From Taishania sp045629585 (GTDB lineage: Bacteria > Bacteroidota > Bacteroidia > Flavobacteriales_D > Crocinitomicaceae): a DNA stretch of 64,000 nucleotides. Below are positions 8,502 to 16,137 of the stretch, one piece after another. Each line of letters opens with the position of its first letter. Within the stretch, counting starts at the first letter, position 1. The notes below the pieces were generated by a model. The model saw only the letters and a list, made by a program, of their open reading frames with translations, was not told where the DNA came from and searched no databases. The translations under genes were made by a program, and so were the position numbers. The stretch spans positions 3,675 through 67,674 of the forward strand of contig JAZQRM010000001.1 in assembly GCA_045629585.1 (NCBI GenBank), in the 5' to 3' direction.

Positions 8502-9218
8502 TTATTTTTTTGCTACCGCTAAGCTAGCAACACTTATTCGAATTTGAGGAGATTTTATTTGTATTTGTAAAATGATTGATTCTAAGGTTGCTCCAGTTGT
8601 AATGACATCATCGACTAGTAGAATATGATTGTATTTTTCTAATAGATCAGTAGCTGTAAAACTTTCTTTAATGTTATCCCATCTATTGAAGCGAGACATT
8701 TTTGTTTGGCTTTCGTTGTGTTGTACTCGTTTGATGAGATTTTCATTTATTGGAATTTGTAGCGTTTTAGTAATTCCTTTTGCGATTTCATGAGCTTGGT
8801 TGTAGCCTCTCATTTTTTTCTTTTTGGGATGTATTGGTACGGGGAGTATTGCATCAACCGTGCTGAAGTTGTGCAATTTCCGTAATTTCTCACCTAATGC
8901 TTCGCCCATTTTCTCTCCAATATCGGGGCGGTAATTGTACTTGAGGTCATGTAGGAGGTTTTTGTAGAAATTATTTTTTTTATAATAGATCAAAGAATAG
9001 GTGGAGTATAATTTGACTCTACCCCAGAATAGTCGATCCAAGTGTGTGGGTTCTGTTGCGTTTTCAAATTCTGTTAGTGGCATTTCACACCAACAGCAAG
9101 AGCACAAAATATTTTCCGTGGGAGTGAGCTCATTTTTACAGATTACACATTTTAGTGGAATTAGTAGATGAATAAAATCTATCCAATATCTTTTAGCATT
9201 GTTGGCGATTTGTAGCAT
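8502..9218 (-). CDS. comF: ComF family protein (phosphoribosyltransferase-like)
   Basis: 238 residues. N-terminal zinc-ribbon cysteines (C24, C27, C39, C42 region: CVICKN...CSCCW) and a C-terminal type I phosphoribosyltransferase fold with the PRPP loop ILLVDDVITTGAT (about 198-210). ILPVPIHPKKKKMRGYNQAHEIAKG is the typical ComF block. ComF helps internalised single-stranded DNA during natural transformation in competent bacteria; whether this host is competent cannot be told from here. It leads a two-gene unit with the FAD oxidoreductase. Confidence 0.93.
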   Translation of the reverse strand: MLQIANNAKRYWIDFIHLLIPLKCVICKNELTPTENILCSCCWCEMPLTEFENATEPTHLDRLFWGRVKLYSTYSLIYYKKNNFYKNLLHDLKYNYRPDIGEKMGEALGEKLRKLHNFSTVDAILPVPIHPKKKKMRGYNQAHEIAKGITKTLQIPINENLIKRVQHNESQTKMSRFNRWDNIKESFTATDLLEKYNHILLVDDVITTGATLESIILQIQIKSPQIRISVASLAVAKK

Positions 9219-9529
9219 GGTACTTAATTTTTTTAGAATTATCGTTACATGTAATACTCATTCTTTTCTGACCAGGTCAATCATGGAGAAATATACTATA
9301 ATATTTGCTGTGAAAAATGAAAAAATTGATAAAAAATGGTGTGCAAAACTAAGCTGTTTTGTTGATAAAATCTGTATTCATTGGTAGGTCTGCGATTGCG
9401 GTCGTTGTTTAAAGATTATCGCAAATTTCAATTTGTTTTAGGTTGAAATTTTAGCAAGATTTGTAGTACCACTATATACACTACATCGTCTTAAAACTAA
9501 ATGGTTATAAGTTTTTTAAGGCGGCAAAA
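9219..9529. other. Divergent intergenic region comF / nrdB
   Basis: 311 bp between divergently transcribed comF and nrdB. It contains a short run of open frame on the plus strand (to 9387) with no protein features, which I reject as a gene, and a candidate nrdB promoter with an NrdR-like half-palindrome (9433-9484). Nothing else could be supported. Confidence 0.5.
9433..9484 (+). promoter_or_regulatory. Candidate nrdBA promoter with possible NrdR-like site
   Basis: TTG (9433-9435) and AAGATTTG (9456-9463, one mismatch to TAnnTTTG) are 20 bp apart. Directly downstream, CCACTATATACACTAC (9469-9484) resembles one NrdR box (consensus about acaCwAtATaTwGtgt) in its left half only. A second box at the usual 31-32-bp spacing was not seen, so the operator call is weak. 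Confidence 0.3.
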
Positions 9530-9571
9530 TTGATATACAACGAAATTAGAAAACTTAAGCACATGACGCAT

Positions 9572-10537
9572 ATGGAGCCAATCTTACAAGAAAACAAAAA
9601 TCGGTTTGTTTTATTTCCCATCGAGCATGATGATATTTGGGCTTTTTACAAAAAGGCAGAGGCGAGTTTTTGGACAGCAGAAGAAATTGATTTGGCTGCT
9701 GATTTAATTGACTGGGAACAGAAATTAAATGATGATGAACGCCATTTTATTAAACATGTTTTGGCATTTTTTGCAGCATCGGATGGAATTGTTAATGAAA
9801 ATTTGGCGGAAAATTTTTTATCTGAAGTTCAATATACGGAAGCTAAATTCTTTTACGGTTTTCAAGTTGCGATTGAAAATATTCATTCGGAAACGTATTC
9901 ACTTTTGATTGATAGTTATATTAAAGATTCTGCTGAGAAAAGCCATCTCTTCAATGCAATGGACACCTTAGATTGTGTTAAAAGAAAAGCGGAGTGGGCT
10001 TTGCGATGGATCGATAAAGGTTCGTTTGCAGAGCGTTTAGTGGCATTTGCTGCTGTCGAAGGTATTTTCTTTTCTGGTTCTTTTTGTTCTATTTATTGGT
10101 TGAAAAAAAGAGGTTTAATGCCAGGACTTTCTTTCTCTAACGAGTTGATTTCACGTGATGAAGGTTTGCATTGTGATTTTGCTTGTTTGCTTTATAACAA
10201 TCATGTCGTAAATAAGATGACTAAAGAGCAGGTGAATGAAATTATCATGGAAGCAGTCGAGATTGAGAAAGAATTTATTCTAGAAGCATTACCTGTAAAG
10301 TTAATCGGGATGAATAGCGATTTGATGTCACAATATATTGAATTTGTAGCCGATCGTTTATTGACGGAGTTAGGAAATGAGAAGGTTTACAATGTTTCCA
10401 ATCCATTTGATTTTATGGATATGATTTCTATTCAAGGGAAGACTAATTTCTTTGAAAAACGCGTTGGTGAATACCAAAAAGCGGGTGTGCTTGCAGGAAA
10501 AGAGAATCAAACATTTTCTTTAGACGAGGATTTTTAA
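9572..10537 (+). CDS. nrdB: Ribonucleoside-diphosphate reductase beta subunit (class I)
   Basis: Small radical-bearing subunit that supplies the tyrosyl radical for dNTP synthesis. Metal ligands and helices are visible: LIDWEQKLNDDERHF, FFAASDGIVNENL, EAKFFYGFQVAIENIHSETYSLLI (radical Tyr region), FFSGSFCSIYWLK, and SRDEGLHCDFA. I start at ATG 9572 (MEPILQENKNRFVLFP), the usual beginning of this family; an in-frame ATG lies at 9563 and the frame is open to 9530. It ends in a short acidic tail (FSLDEDF) of the type that docks into the alpha subunit. nrdA follows after 24 bp, forming an nrdB-nrdA operon. Confidence 0.95.
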   Translation: MEPILQENKNRFVLFPIEHDDIWAFYKKAEASFWTAEEIDLAADLIDWEQKLNDDERHFIKHVLAFFAASDGIVNENLAENFLSEVQYTEAKFFYGFQVAIENIHSETYSLLIDSYIKDSAEKSHLFNAMDTLDCVKRKAEWALRWIDKGSFAERLVAFAAVEGIFFSGSFCSIYWLKKRGLMPGLSFSNELISRDEGLHCDFACLLYNNHVVNKMTKEQVNEIIMEAVEIEKEFILEALPVKLIGMNSDLMSQYIEFVADRLLTELGNEKVYNVSNPFDFMDMISIQGKTNFFEKRVGEYQKAGVLAGKENQTFSLDEDF

Positions 10538-10561
10538 CCACTACTATTATACTTATCGCTT

Positions 10562-12931
10562 ATGCATGTTGTAAAACGAGATGGACGTGAAGAACCCATC
10601 AAATTCGATAAAATTACTGCTCGAATTATCAAAATGTGTTACGGACTTGATTCACTGGTAACACCTGAGGCCGTAGCCATGAAGGTTATTGAAGGTATTT
10701 ATGATGGTGTAAAAACCACTGATTTAGATAACTTGGCCGCCGAGGTAGCCGCTGCAAAAACTATTGATCATCCAGATTATGCTCAGTTAGCTTCTCGAAT
10801 TGCAGTTTCTAATTTGCATAAAGAGACGAAGAAGTCATTCTCTGAAGTGGTGAAGGACTTGTACTATTATATTGACCCCAAGACTGGTGAAAATGCGGGT
10901 TTAATTGCAGAAGACGTTTTTCAGATTGTTCAAGATAATAGTGATTATTTAGATTCTAGTATCATTTATGATCGTGATTTTCGGTATGACTATTTTGGGT
11001 TTAAAACCTTGTCGCGATCTTATTTGTTGAAATTAGATGGTCAAATTGTTGAACGTCCTCAACACATGATAATGCGTGTGGCTTTGGGAATTCATAAAAA
11101 CGATTTGGCATCTGCAATAAAGACGTATAATTTAATGTCTGAAGGTTGGTTTACACATGCAACTCCAACTTTGTTTAACGCAGGGACACCAAAACCACAA
11201 ATGTCATCTTGTTTTCTTTTAACAACAAAAGAAGATAGCATTGAAGGAATTTATGATACGTTAAAAAGTTGTGCTCAGATTTCTCAATCTGCGGGTGGGA
11301 TTGGTTTGGCAATTCATGATATTCGTGCCACTGGATCCTACATTAAAGGAACAAATGGTACTTCCAATGGTATTGTTCCCATGTTGCGCGTATTCAATGA
11401 TACAGCTCGTTATGTCGATCAAGGTGGAGGAAAGCGTAAAGGGTCTTTTGCTATGTATCTAGAACCGTGGCATGCAGATGTTTTTGATTTCTTGGATTTG
11501 AAAAAGAATCATGGGAAGGAAGAACAACGTGCACGAGATCTTTTCTATGCTTTGTGGATTCCAGATTTATTCATGAAGCGTGTTAAAGAAAACGGAACAT
11601 GGACTTTGATGTGTCCGCATGAATGCCCGGGGTTATCGGAAACACATAGTGCTGAATTTGAAGCATTGTATACAAAATACGAGCAAGAAGGGAAAGGACG
11701 TAAAACCATTCAAGCACAAGATTTGTGGTTTAAAATTCTAGAATCTCAAATTGAGACGGGAACTCCATATATGTTGTATAAAGATGCTGCGAATGCGAAG
11801 TCAAATCAACAAAATTTAGGTACAATAAAATCTTCGAACTTGTGTACAGAGATTATCGAGTATACCGCTCCAGATGAGGTTGCTGTTTGTAACTTGGCTT
11901 CTTTAGCTTTACCGAAATTTGTTACTGAAGGAGGAATATTTGATCATGATAAATTATTTGAGGTAACGTATCAAGTGACGTTGAATTTGAATAAGATTAT
12001 TGATGAAAATTATTATCCTGTTGAAGAAGCACGTAATTCTAACTTGCGCCACCGCCCAATTGGTTTGGGGGTTCAAGGCTTGGCCGATGCCTTTATTCTG
12101 TTAAAATTGCCTTTTGAATCAGCGGAAGCGCGTCGATTAAATTCGGAGATATTTGAGACGATTTATTTTGCTGCGATGACTGCATCAAAAGATTTAGCGA
12201 TTCAAGAAGGTCCATATTCTACGTTTGCTGGTTCGCCAACATCGAAAGGAATTTTCCAATTTGATATGTGGAATGTAAGTCCATCTAGTCGTTGGGAATG
12301 GGATTTGTTAAAAGAAGAAGTGGTTAAACATGGCGTTAGAAACTCACTTTTACTTGCTCCAATGCCAACAGCGTCGACCGCTCAGATTCTTGGAAATAAC
12401 GAGTGTTTTGAACCTTATACATCCAATATTTATACCCGACGTGTACTTTCAGGTGAGTTTATTGTGGTCAATAAACACTTATTGAAAGATTTGGTAAAAG
12501 AAGGTTTATGGAACAATGAAATGCGTCAAAAGATCATGGCGTCCAATGGTTCTGTCCAAAATATAAATGAAATTCCACAACGATTAAAAGACTTATATAA
12601 AACCGCTTGGGAAATATCTCAACGTGCAATTATTGATCAAGCTGCTGATCGTGGAGCGTTCATCTGTCAATCGCAATCGTTAAATATTTTTATGGAAAAT
12701 GCCAATTTTGGTAAGCTAACTTCCATGCATTTTTACGGTTGGGAAAAAGGATTAAAAACAGGTATGTATTATCTAAGAACAAAAGCAGCAACGGATGCAA
12801 TTAAGTTTACGGTGGACAAAAACGTAGTTGCGCAGGAAGTGGAACCTTCAATTATATCAGGTGAAGAACAACAAGCCGCAATTGCATGTTCATTAGACAA
12901 TCCGGACGCGTGTGAAATGTGCTCTGGGTAA
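10562..12931 (+). CDS. nrdA: Ribonucleoside-diphosphate reductase alpha subunit (class I)
   Basis: 789 residues; catalytic large subunit reducing NDPs to dNDPs. N-terminal ATP-cone (about 1-90, VVKRDGREEPIKFDKI) for allosteric activity control, active-site cysteines in MSSCFLLTT and EVAVCNLASLALP, specificity loop and NECFEPYTSNIYTRR, finger-loop APMPTASTAQI. The C-terminal redox tail DACEMCSG carries the shuttle cysteine pair. The 3' end is unusual: the last codons TGC TCT GGG TAA and following bases are repeated in frame 51 bp later (12970-12995), see the repeat entry. Terminator at 13091. Confidence 0.97.
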   Translation: MHVVKRDGREEPIKFDKITARIIKMCYGLDSLVTPEAVAMKVIEGIYDGVKTTDLDNLAAEVAAAKTIDHPDYAQLASRIAVSNLHKETKKSFSEVVKDLYYYIDPKTGENAGLIAEDVFQIVQDNSDYLDSSIIYDRDFRYDYFGFKTLSRSYLLKLDGQIVERPQHMIMRVALGIHKNDLASAIKTYNLMSEGWFTHATPTLFNAGTPKPQMSSCFLLTTKEDSIEGIYDTLKSCAQISQSAGGIGLAIHDIRATGSYIKGTNGTSNGIVPMLRVFNDTARYVDQGGGKRKGSFAMYLEPWHADVFDFLDLKKNHGKEEQRARDLFYALWIPDLFMKRVKENGTWTLMCPHECPGLSETHSAEFEALYTKYEQEGKGRKTIQAQDLWFKILESQIETGTPYMLYKDAANAKSNQQNLGTIKSSNLCTEIIEYTAPDEVAVCNLASLALPKFVTEGGIFDHDKLFEVTYQVTLNLNKIIDENYYPVEEARNSNLRHRPIGLGVQGLADAFILLKLPFESAEARRLNSEIFETIYFAAMTASKDLAIQEGPYSTFAGSPTSKGIFQFDMWNVSPSSRWEWDLLKEEVVKHGVRNSLLLAPMPTASTAQILGNNECFEPYTSNIYTRRVLSGEFIVVNKHLLKDLVKEGLWNNEMRQKIMASNGSVQNINEIPQRLKDLYKTAWEISQRAIIDQAADRGAFICQSQSLNIFMENANFGKLTSMHFYGWEKGLKTGMYYLRTKAATDAIKFTVDKNVVAQEVEPSIISGEEQQAAIACSLDNPDACEMCSG

Positions 12932-12995
12932 AACGCAGTTTTTCCGGAGAACATTCAGCGAAGCTACTCGTGCTCTGGGTAAAACGCAGTTTTTC
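12919..12995 (+). repeat. Two 26-bp direct repeats across the nrdA stop codon
   Basis: Copy 1 at 12919-12944 covers the last codons and stop of nrdA; copy 2 at 12970-12995 is identical. The period is 51 bp (17 codons), so the reading frame of nrdA would reach a second CSG-stop. Each copy contains AAAAC-GCA-GTTTT, which can fold, and copy 1 sits in a larger possible hairpin CTCTGG (12922-12927) with CCGGAG (12944-12949). Origin could be slippage duplication or a dispersed hairpin element. Confidence 0.8.
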
Positions 12996-13090
12996 TGAAA
13001 TACGAAACAAACAACAACAAACTAAACATATTGTTAATATTTCGTGGTTGGGAAATTTAGTGCCGTTTAAAGGACCAATCACACCAAAAC

Positions 13091-13119
13091 AATCCTCGGT
13101 ATTTGCTGGGGATTTTTTG
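13091..13119 (+). terminator. nrdBA intrinsic terminator
   Basis: AATCCTC (13091-13097) pairs with GGGGATT (13108-13114, one G-U) across a 10-nt loop, followed by a T-run to 13118. Confidence 0.65.
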
Positions 13120-13150
13120 TGAACGTAAAAACCTTACGTTCTAAATTCCC

Positions 13151-13158
13151 TATCTTCG
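13151..13158 (+). promoter_or_regulatory. radA promoter -7 element; predicts leaderless mRNA
   Basis: TATCTTCG differs by one base from TAnnTTTG and ends 4 nt before the radA ATG at 13163. As Bacteroidota transcription starts just downstream of this box, the mRNA should begin at or next to the start codon. Confidence 0.45.
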
Positions 13159-13162
13159 TAAT

Positions 13163-14527
13163 ATGGCAAAAGTAAAATCAGCATTTTTCTGTCAAAATTG
13201 TGGGCACGAAACCCCGAAATGGTTGGGTAAATGTCCTTCATGTGGCAATTGGAACACCTTTGTAGAGGAGTTGGTAGAGAAAAATTTACCAGGAAACGTT
13301 GTTGCATTTTCTAAATCAGGAAGAACATCAAAACCTACTGCAATTAATGAAATTCAAAGTGTAGAACAACCTCGTTTTTTTCTTGCAGACAATGAATTGA
13401 ATCGCGTTCTAGGAGGTGGTGTTGTATTGGGTTCTTTGGTTTTATTTGGTGGTGAACCAGGTATTGGAAAATCTACTTTGATGTTACAAGTAGCTGTTGG
13501 AAATAATAAATTGAAAGTATTGTATGTTTCTGGTGAGGAAAGTGAGCAGCAGATTAAAATGCGTGCCGAACGAATTGGAGTTCAAAATCCAGCTACTTTT
13601 ATTTTATCAGAAACAAATATTCAAAATATATTTAATCAAGCGGAAGCCATTCAACCTGAATTGGTGGTGATTGACTCTATTCAGACTTTGTATAGTTCTG
13701 ACATTGAAAGTTCGCCTGGCTCGATTTCGCAAGTACGTGAATGTACCGCACAATTGTTGCGTTATGCAAAAACGAGTAATGTCCCGGTGTTTCTGATTGG
13801 TCACATCACAAAAGAAGGTTCGCTCGCAGGACCAAAAGTGTTGGAGCACATGGTAGATACTGTTTTGCAATTTGAAGGCGATCGAAATCATGTTTATCGT
13901 TTATTACGAGGTATTAAGAACCGTTTTGGTAGTACCAATGAATTGGGAATATATGAAATGATCGGGTCGGGACTTCGTCAAGTAGAAAACCCTTCTGATA
14001 TTTTGATTACCAATGCTGATAATACACTGTCTGGTATCGCTATTGGAGCTACAATGGAGGGGATGCGCCCGATGTTGATTGAAGTGCAAGCGTTGGTAAG
14101 TACCGCTGCCTACGGGACACCACAACGATCTTCTACGGGATTTGATGCCAAACGTTTAAATATGCTTTTGGCAGTGATGGAAAAACGTTGTGGTTTTAAA
14201 TTGGGAGCTAAAGATGTCTTTTTAAATATAGCTGGAGGAATTAAAGTCGACGATCCCGCATTGGATTTGGCTGTTGTTGCCGCAGTACTCTCTTCTAATG
14301 CGGATCTGCCGATTCACAATAAAACGTGTTTAGCTGCTGAGGTCGGACTTTCGGGAGAAGTTCGCCCAGTAAATAGAGTGGAACAACGTATATATGAAGC
14401 CGAAAAAATTGGATTTGAAAAAATCATTGTCTCAAAATATTCCAAAGGAATTGACCCGAAGAATTTTAAAATAGAGATTCTTTTCTGTGGAAAAATGGAA
14501 GAAGTCGTTCGTGCTTTGTTTGCCTAA
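13163..14527 (+). CDS. radA: DNA repair protein RadA
   Basis: 454 residues; RecA-like branch-migration helicase aiding recombinational repair. N-terminal C4 zinc finger (C10, C13, C24, C27), Walker A GGEPGIGKST (about 96-105), YVSGEES, Walker B VVIDSIQTL, the RadA-specific KNRFGS motif (about 251), and a C-terminal Lon-protease-like domain (about 290-454, GATMEGMRPMLIEVQALV, GIKVDDPALDLAV). Length and domains are complete. It has its own promoter directly against the start codon. Confidence 0.97.
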   Translation: MAKVKSAFFCQNCGHETPKWLGKCPSCGNWNTFVEELVEKNLPGNVVAFSKSGRTSKPTAINEIQSVEQPRFFLADNELNRVLGGGVVLGSLVLFGGEPGIGKSTLMLQVAVGNNKLKVLYVSGEESEQQIKMRAERIGVQNPATFILSETNIQNIFNQAEAIQPELVVIDSIQTLYSSDIESSPGSISQVRECTAQLLRYAKTSNVPVFLIGHITKEGSLAGPKVLEHMVDTVLQFEGDRNHVYRLLRGIKNRFGSTNELGIYEMIGSGLRQVENPSDILITNADNTLSGIAIGATMEGMRPMLIEVQALVSTAAYGTPQRSSTGFDAKRLNMLLAVMEKRCGFKLGAKDVFLNIAGGIKVDDPALDLAVVAAVLSSNADLPIHNKTCLAAEVGLSGEVRPVNRVEQRIYEAEKIGFEKIIVSKYSKGIDPKNFKIEILFCGKMEEVVRALFA

Positions 14528-14595
14528 ATACTAAAATAAATTAATTCGATTAGAAAGTTCCTTCCTGTAAGCAATCGGTTTAAACGGGCATATTG

Positions 14596-14603
14596 TATAT
14601 TTG
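14596..14603 (+). promoter_or_regulatory. cysS promoter -7 element
   Basis: TATATTTG is an exact TAnnTTTG match, 21 nt before the cysS ATG. A clear TTG -33 element is absent. Confidence 0.55.
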
Positions 14604-14624
14604 TAGGGAATATAAAAAGTTGCA

Positions 14625-16085
14625 ATGCAAAACGATTTACAGCTATATAACAGTCTTTCTGGAAAGAAGGAAAAATTTGAACCGATTAACGCAAACAAAG
14701 TTGGGATGTATGTGTGTGGGCCAACACTTTATAGTGAACCTCACATGGGAAACATGCGTACGTTTATCAATTTTGATTTGATTTATCGTTATTTGTTGAA
14801 ATTAGGATATGATGTCAAGTATGTTCGTAACATTACGGATGCTGGGCATATTACCAATTCTGCAGGTCAAGATGTTGATAGTATTGGCGTAGCAGCACGC
14901 TCGGAACAAGTTCAATCATTGGAGATTGTTTATAAGTTCAATGTGAAATTTCAAAAGTTGCAACGCGAATACAATATGTTGCCTCCAAATATTGAGCCTA
15001 CAGCAACACAACATATTCAAGAACAAATTGAAATTATCGAGCAAATTATCGAAAATGGATTTGCTTATGTGGTAAATGGATCCGTTTATTTCGACGTTCG
15101 AAAATATTCAGAAACGTATAATTACGGAATTTTATCGGGACGTAAAATTGATGAACTAGCGGAAGAAACACGTGAGTTAAATGCGCAAGAAGAAAAACGT
15201 TTCTTTGCTGATTTTGCTCTGTGGAAAAAAGCAAACCCTAATGATATGCAGATTTGGCGTTCACCTTGGGGAGACGGAAATCCGGGATGGCATATTGAAT
15301 GTACAGCCATGTCGACAAAATATTTAGGAAAACATTTTGATATTCACGGTGGTGGGATGGATTTGAAATTCCCGCATCATGAGGATGAAATTGCTCAAAG
15401 TTGTGGTTCGTTTGGTTGTAATCCAGCTAAATATTGGATGCACGCTAACATGCTAAATGTGAATGGTCAAAAGATGAGTAAATCGTTTGGTAATTATTTT
15501 TTACCAATGGATATCATAGAAGGAACGACAGGGATATTTGAAAAACCTTTTTCGGCGAATGTCGTTCGTTTTTGTATGATGCAAGCGCATTATCGTTCTA
15601 ATATTGACCTATCAAATGATGCTTTGTTGGCAGGTGAGAAAGGGTATAATCGTTTAGTTGAAGCTATTAAGACATTATCAAAAATACCAGCGAGTGATGT
15701 TTCTTCTTTTGATGTGCAAGAAATAGTAAAAGGGTTTTATTCAGCAATGAATGATGATTTCAATGCACCCATTTTAGTAGCTAATCTTTTTGAAGCTGTC
15801 AAATTGATTAATACGGTGAAAGATGGTAATGCTTCTATTTCTAAATCAGATGCAGCATTGTTACTTTCTGAAATGGAAAGTTTCGTCTTTGATGTGATTG
15901 GTTTAAAAAGTGATTTGAATGAAGCTGGAACAGATCGTTTATCTCCTGTGATGGACTTGGTTTTGGAATTGAGAGCTCAAGCTCGTGAAAATAAGGATTG
16001 GGCTACTTCTGATAAGATTCGAGATATGTTGGCAACAGCTGGTATTGTAATTAAAGATTCGAAAGAAGGTTCGACTTGGAATTAA
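14625..16085 (+). CDS. cysS: Cysteinyl-tRNA synthetase
   Basis: 486 residues, class I aminoacyl-tRNA synthetase. The zinc-ligand C31 opens the HIGH-type signature CGPTLYSEPHMGNMR (31-45), further zinc ligands occur in HIECTAMS and FPHHEDE, and the KMSKSFGN loop is near residue 283. The C-terminal helical anticodon-binding part is intact (to about 486). Single-gene unit with its own promoter, sharing a bidirectional terminator with the T9SS cargo operon that runs toward it. Confidence 0.97.
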   Translation: MQNDLQLYNSLSGKKEKFEPINANKVGMYVCGPTLYSEPHMGNMRTFINFDLIYRYLLKLGYDVKYVRNITDAGHITNSAGQDVDSIGVAARSEQVQSLEIVYKFNVKFQKLQREYNMLPPNIEPTATQHIQEQIEIIEQIIENGFAYVVNGSVYFDVRKYSETYNYGILSGRKIDELAEETRELNAQEEKRFFADFALWKKANPNDMQIWRSPWGDGNPGWHIECTAMSTKYLGKHFDIHGGGMDLKFPHHEDEIAQSCGSFGCNPAKYWMHANMLNVNGQKMSKSFGNYFLPMDIIEGTTGIFEKPFSANVVRFCMMQAHYRSNIDLSNDALLAGEKGYNRLVEAIKTLSKIPASDVSSFDVQEIVKGFYSAMNDDFNAPILVANLFEAVKLINTVKDGNASISKSDAALLLSEMESFVFDVIGLKSDLNEAGTDRLSPVMDLVLELRAQARENKDWATSDKIRDMLATAGIVIKDSKEGSTWN

Positions 16086-16106
16086 TTCAAACTAGCAGAT
16101 AAAATG

Positions 16107-16137
16107 AAAGGGGCAGTCTATCAAAACTGCCCCTTTT
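16107..16137. terminator. Bidirectional terminator cysS / T9SS cargo operon
   Basis: AAAGGGGCAGT (16107-16117), loop CTATCAAA, ACTGCCCCTTT (16126-16136), with T-tract to 16139 overlapping the stop of the minus-strand gene. Confidence 0.85.

Noticed and set aside
9199..9387. 62-residue frame in the comF/nrdB gap
   Set aside because: Begins within comF, lacks any family pattern and covers the region expected to hold regulatory sites.
12919..13122. 67-residue frame after nrdA with repeated LWVKRSFS
   Set aside because: The internal repeat reflects the 26-bp DNA duplication; the frame starts inside nrdA and runs over its terminator.
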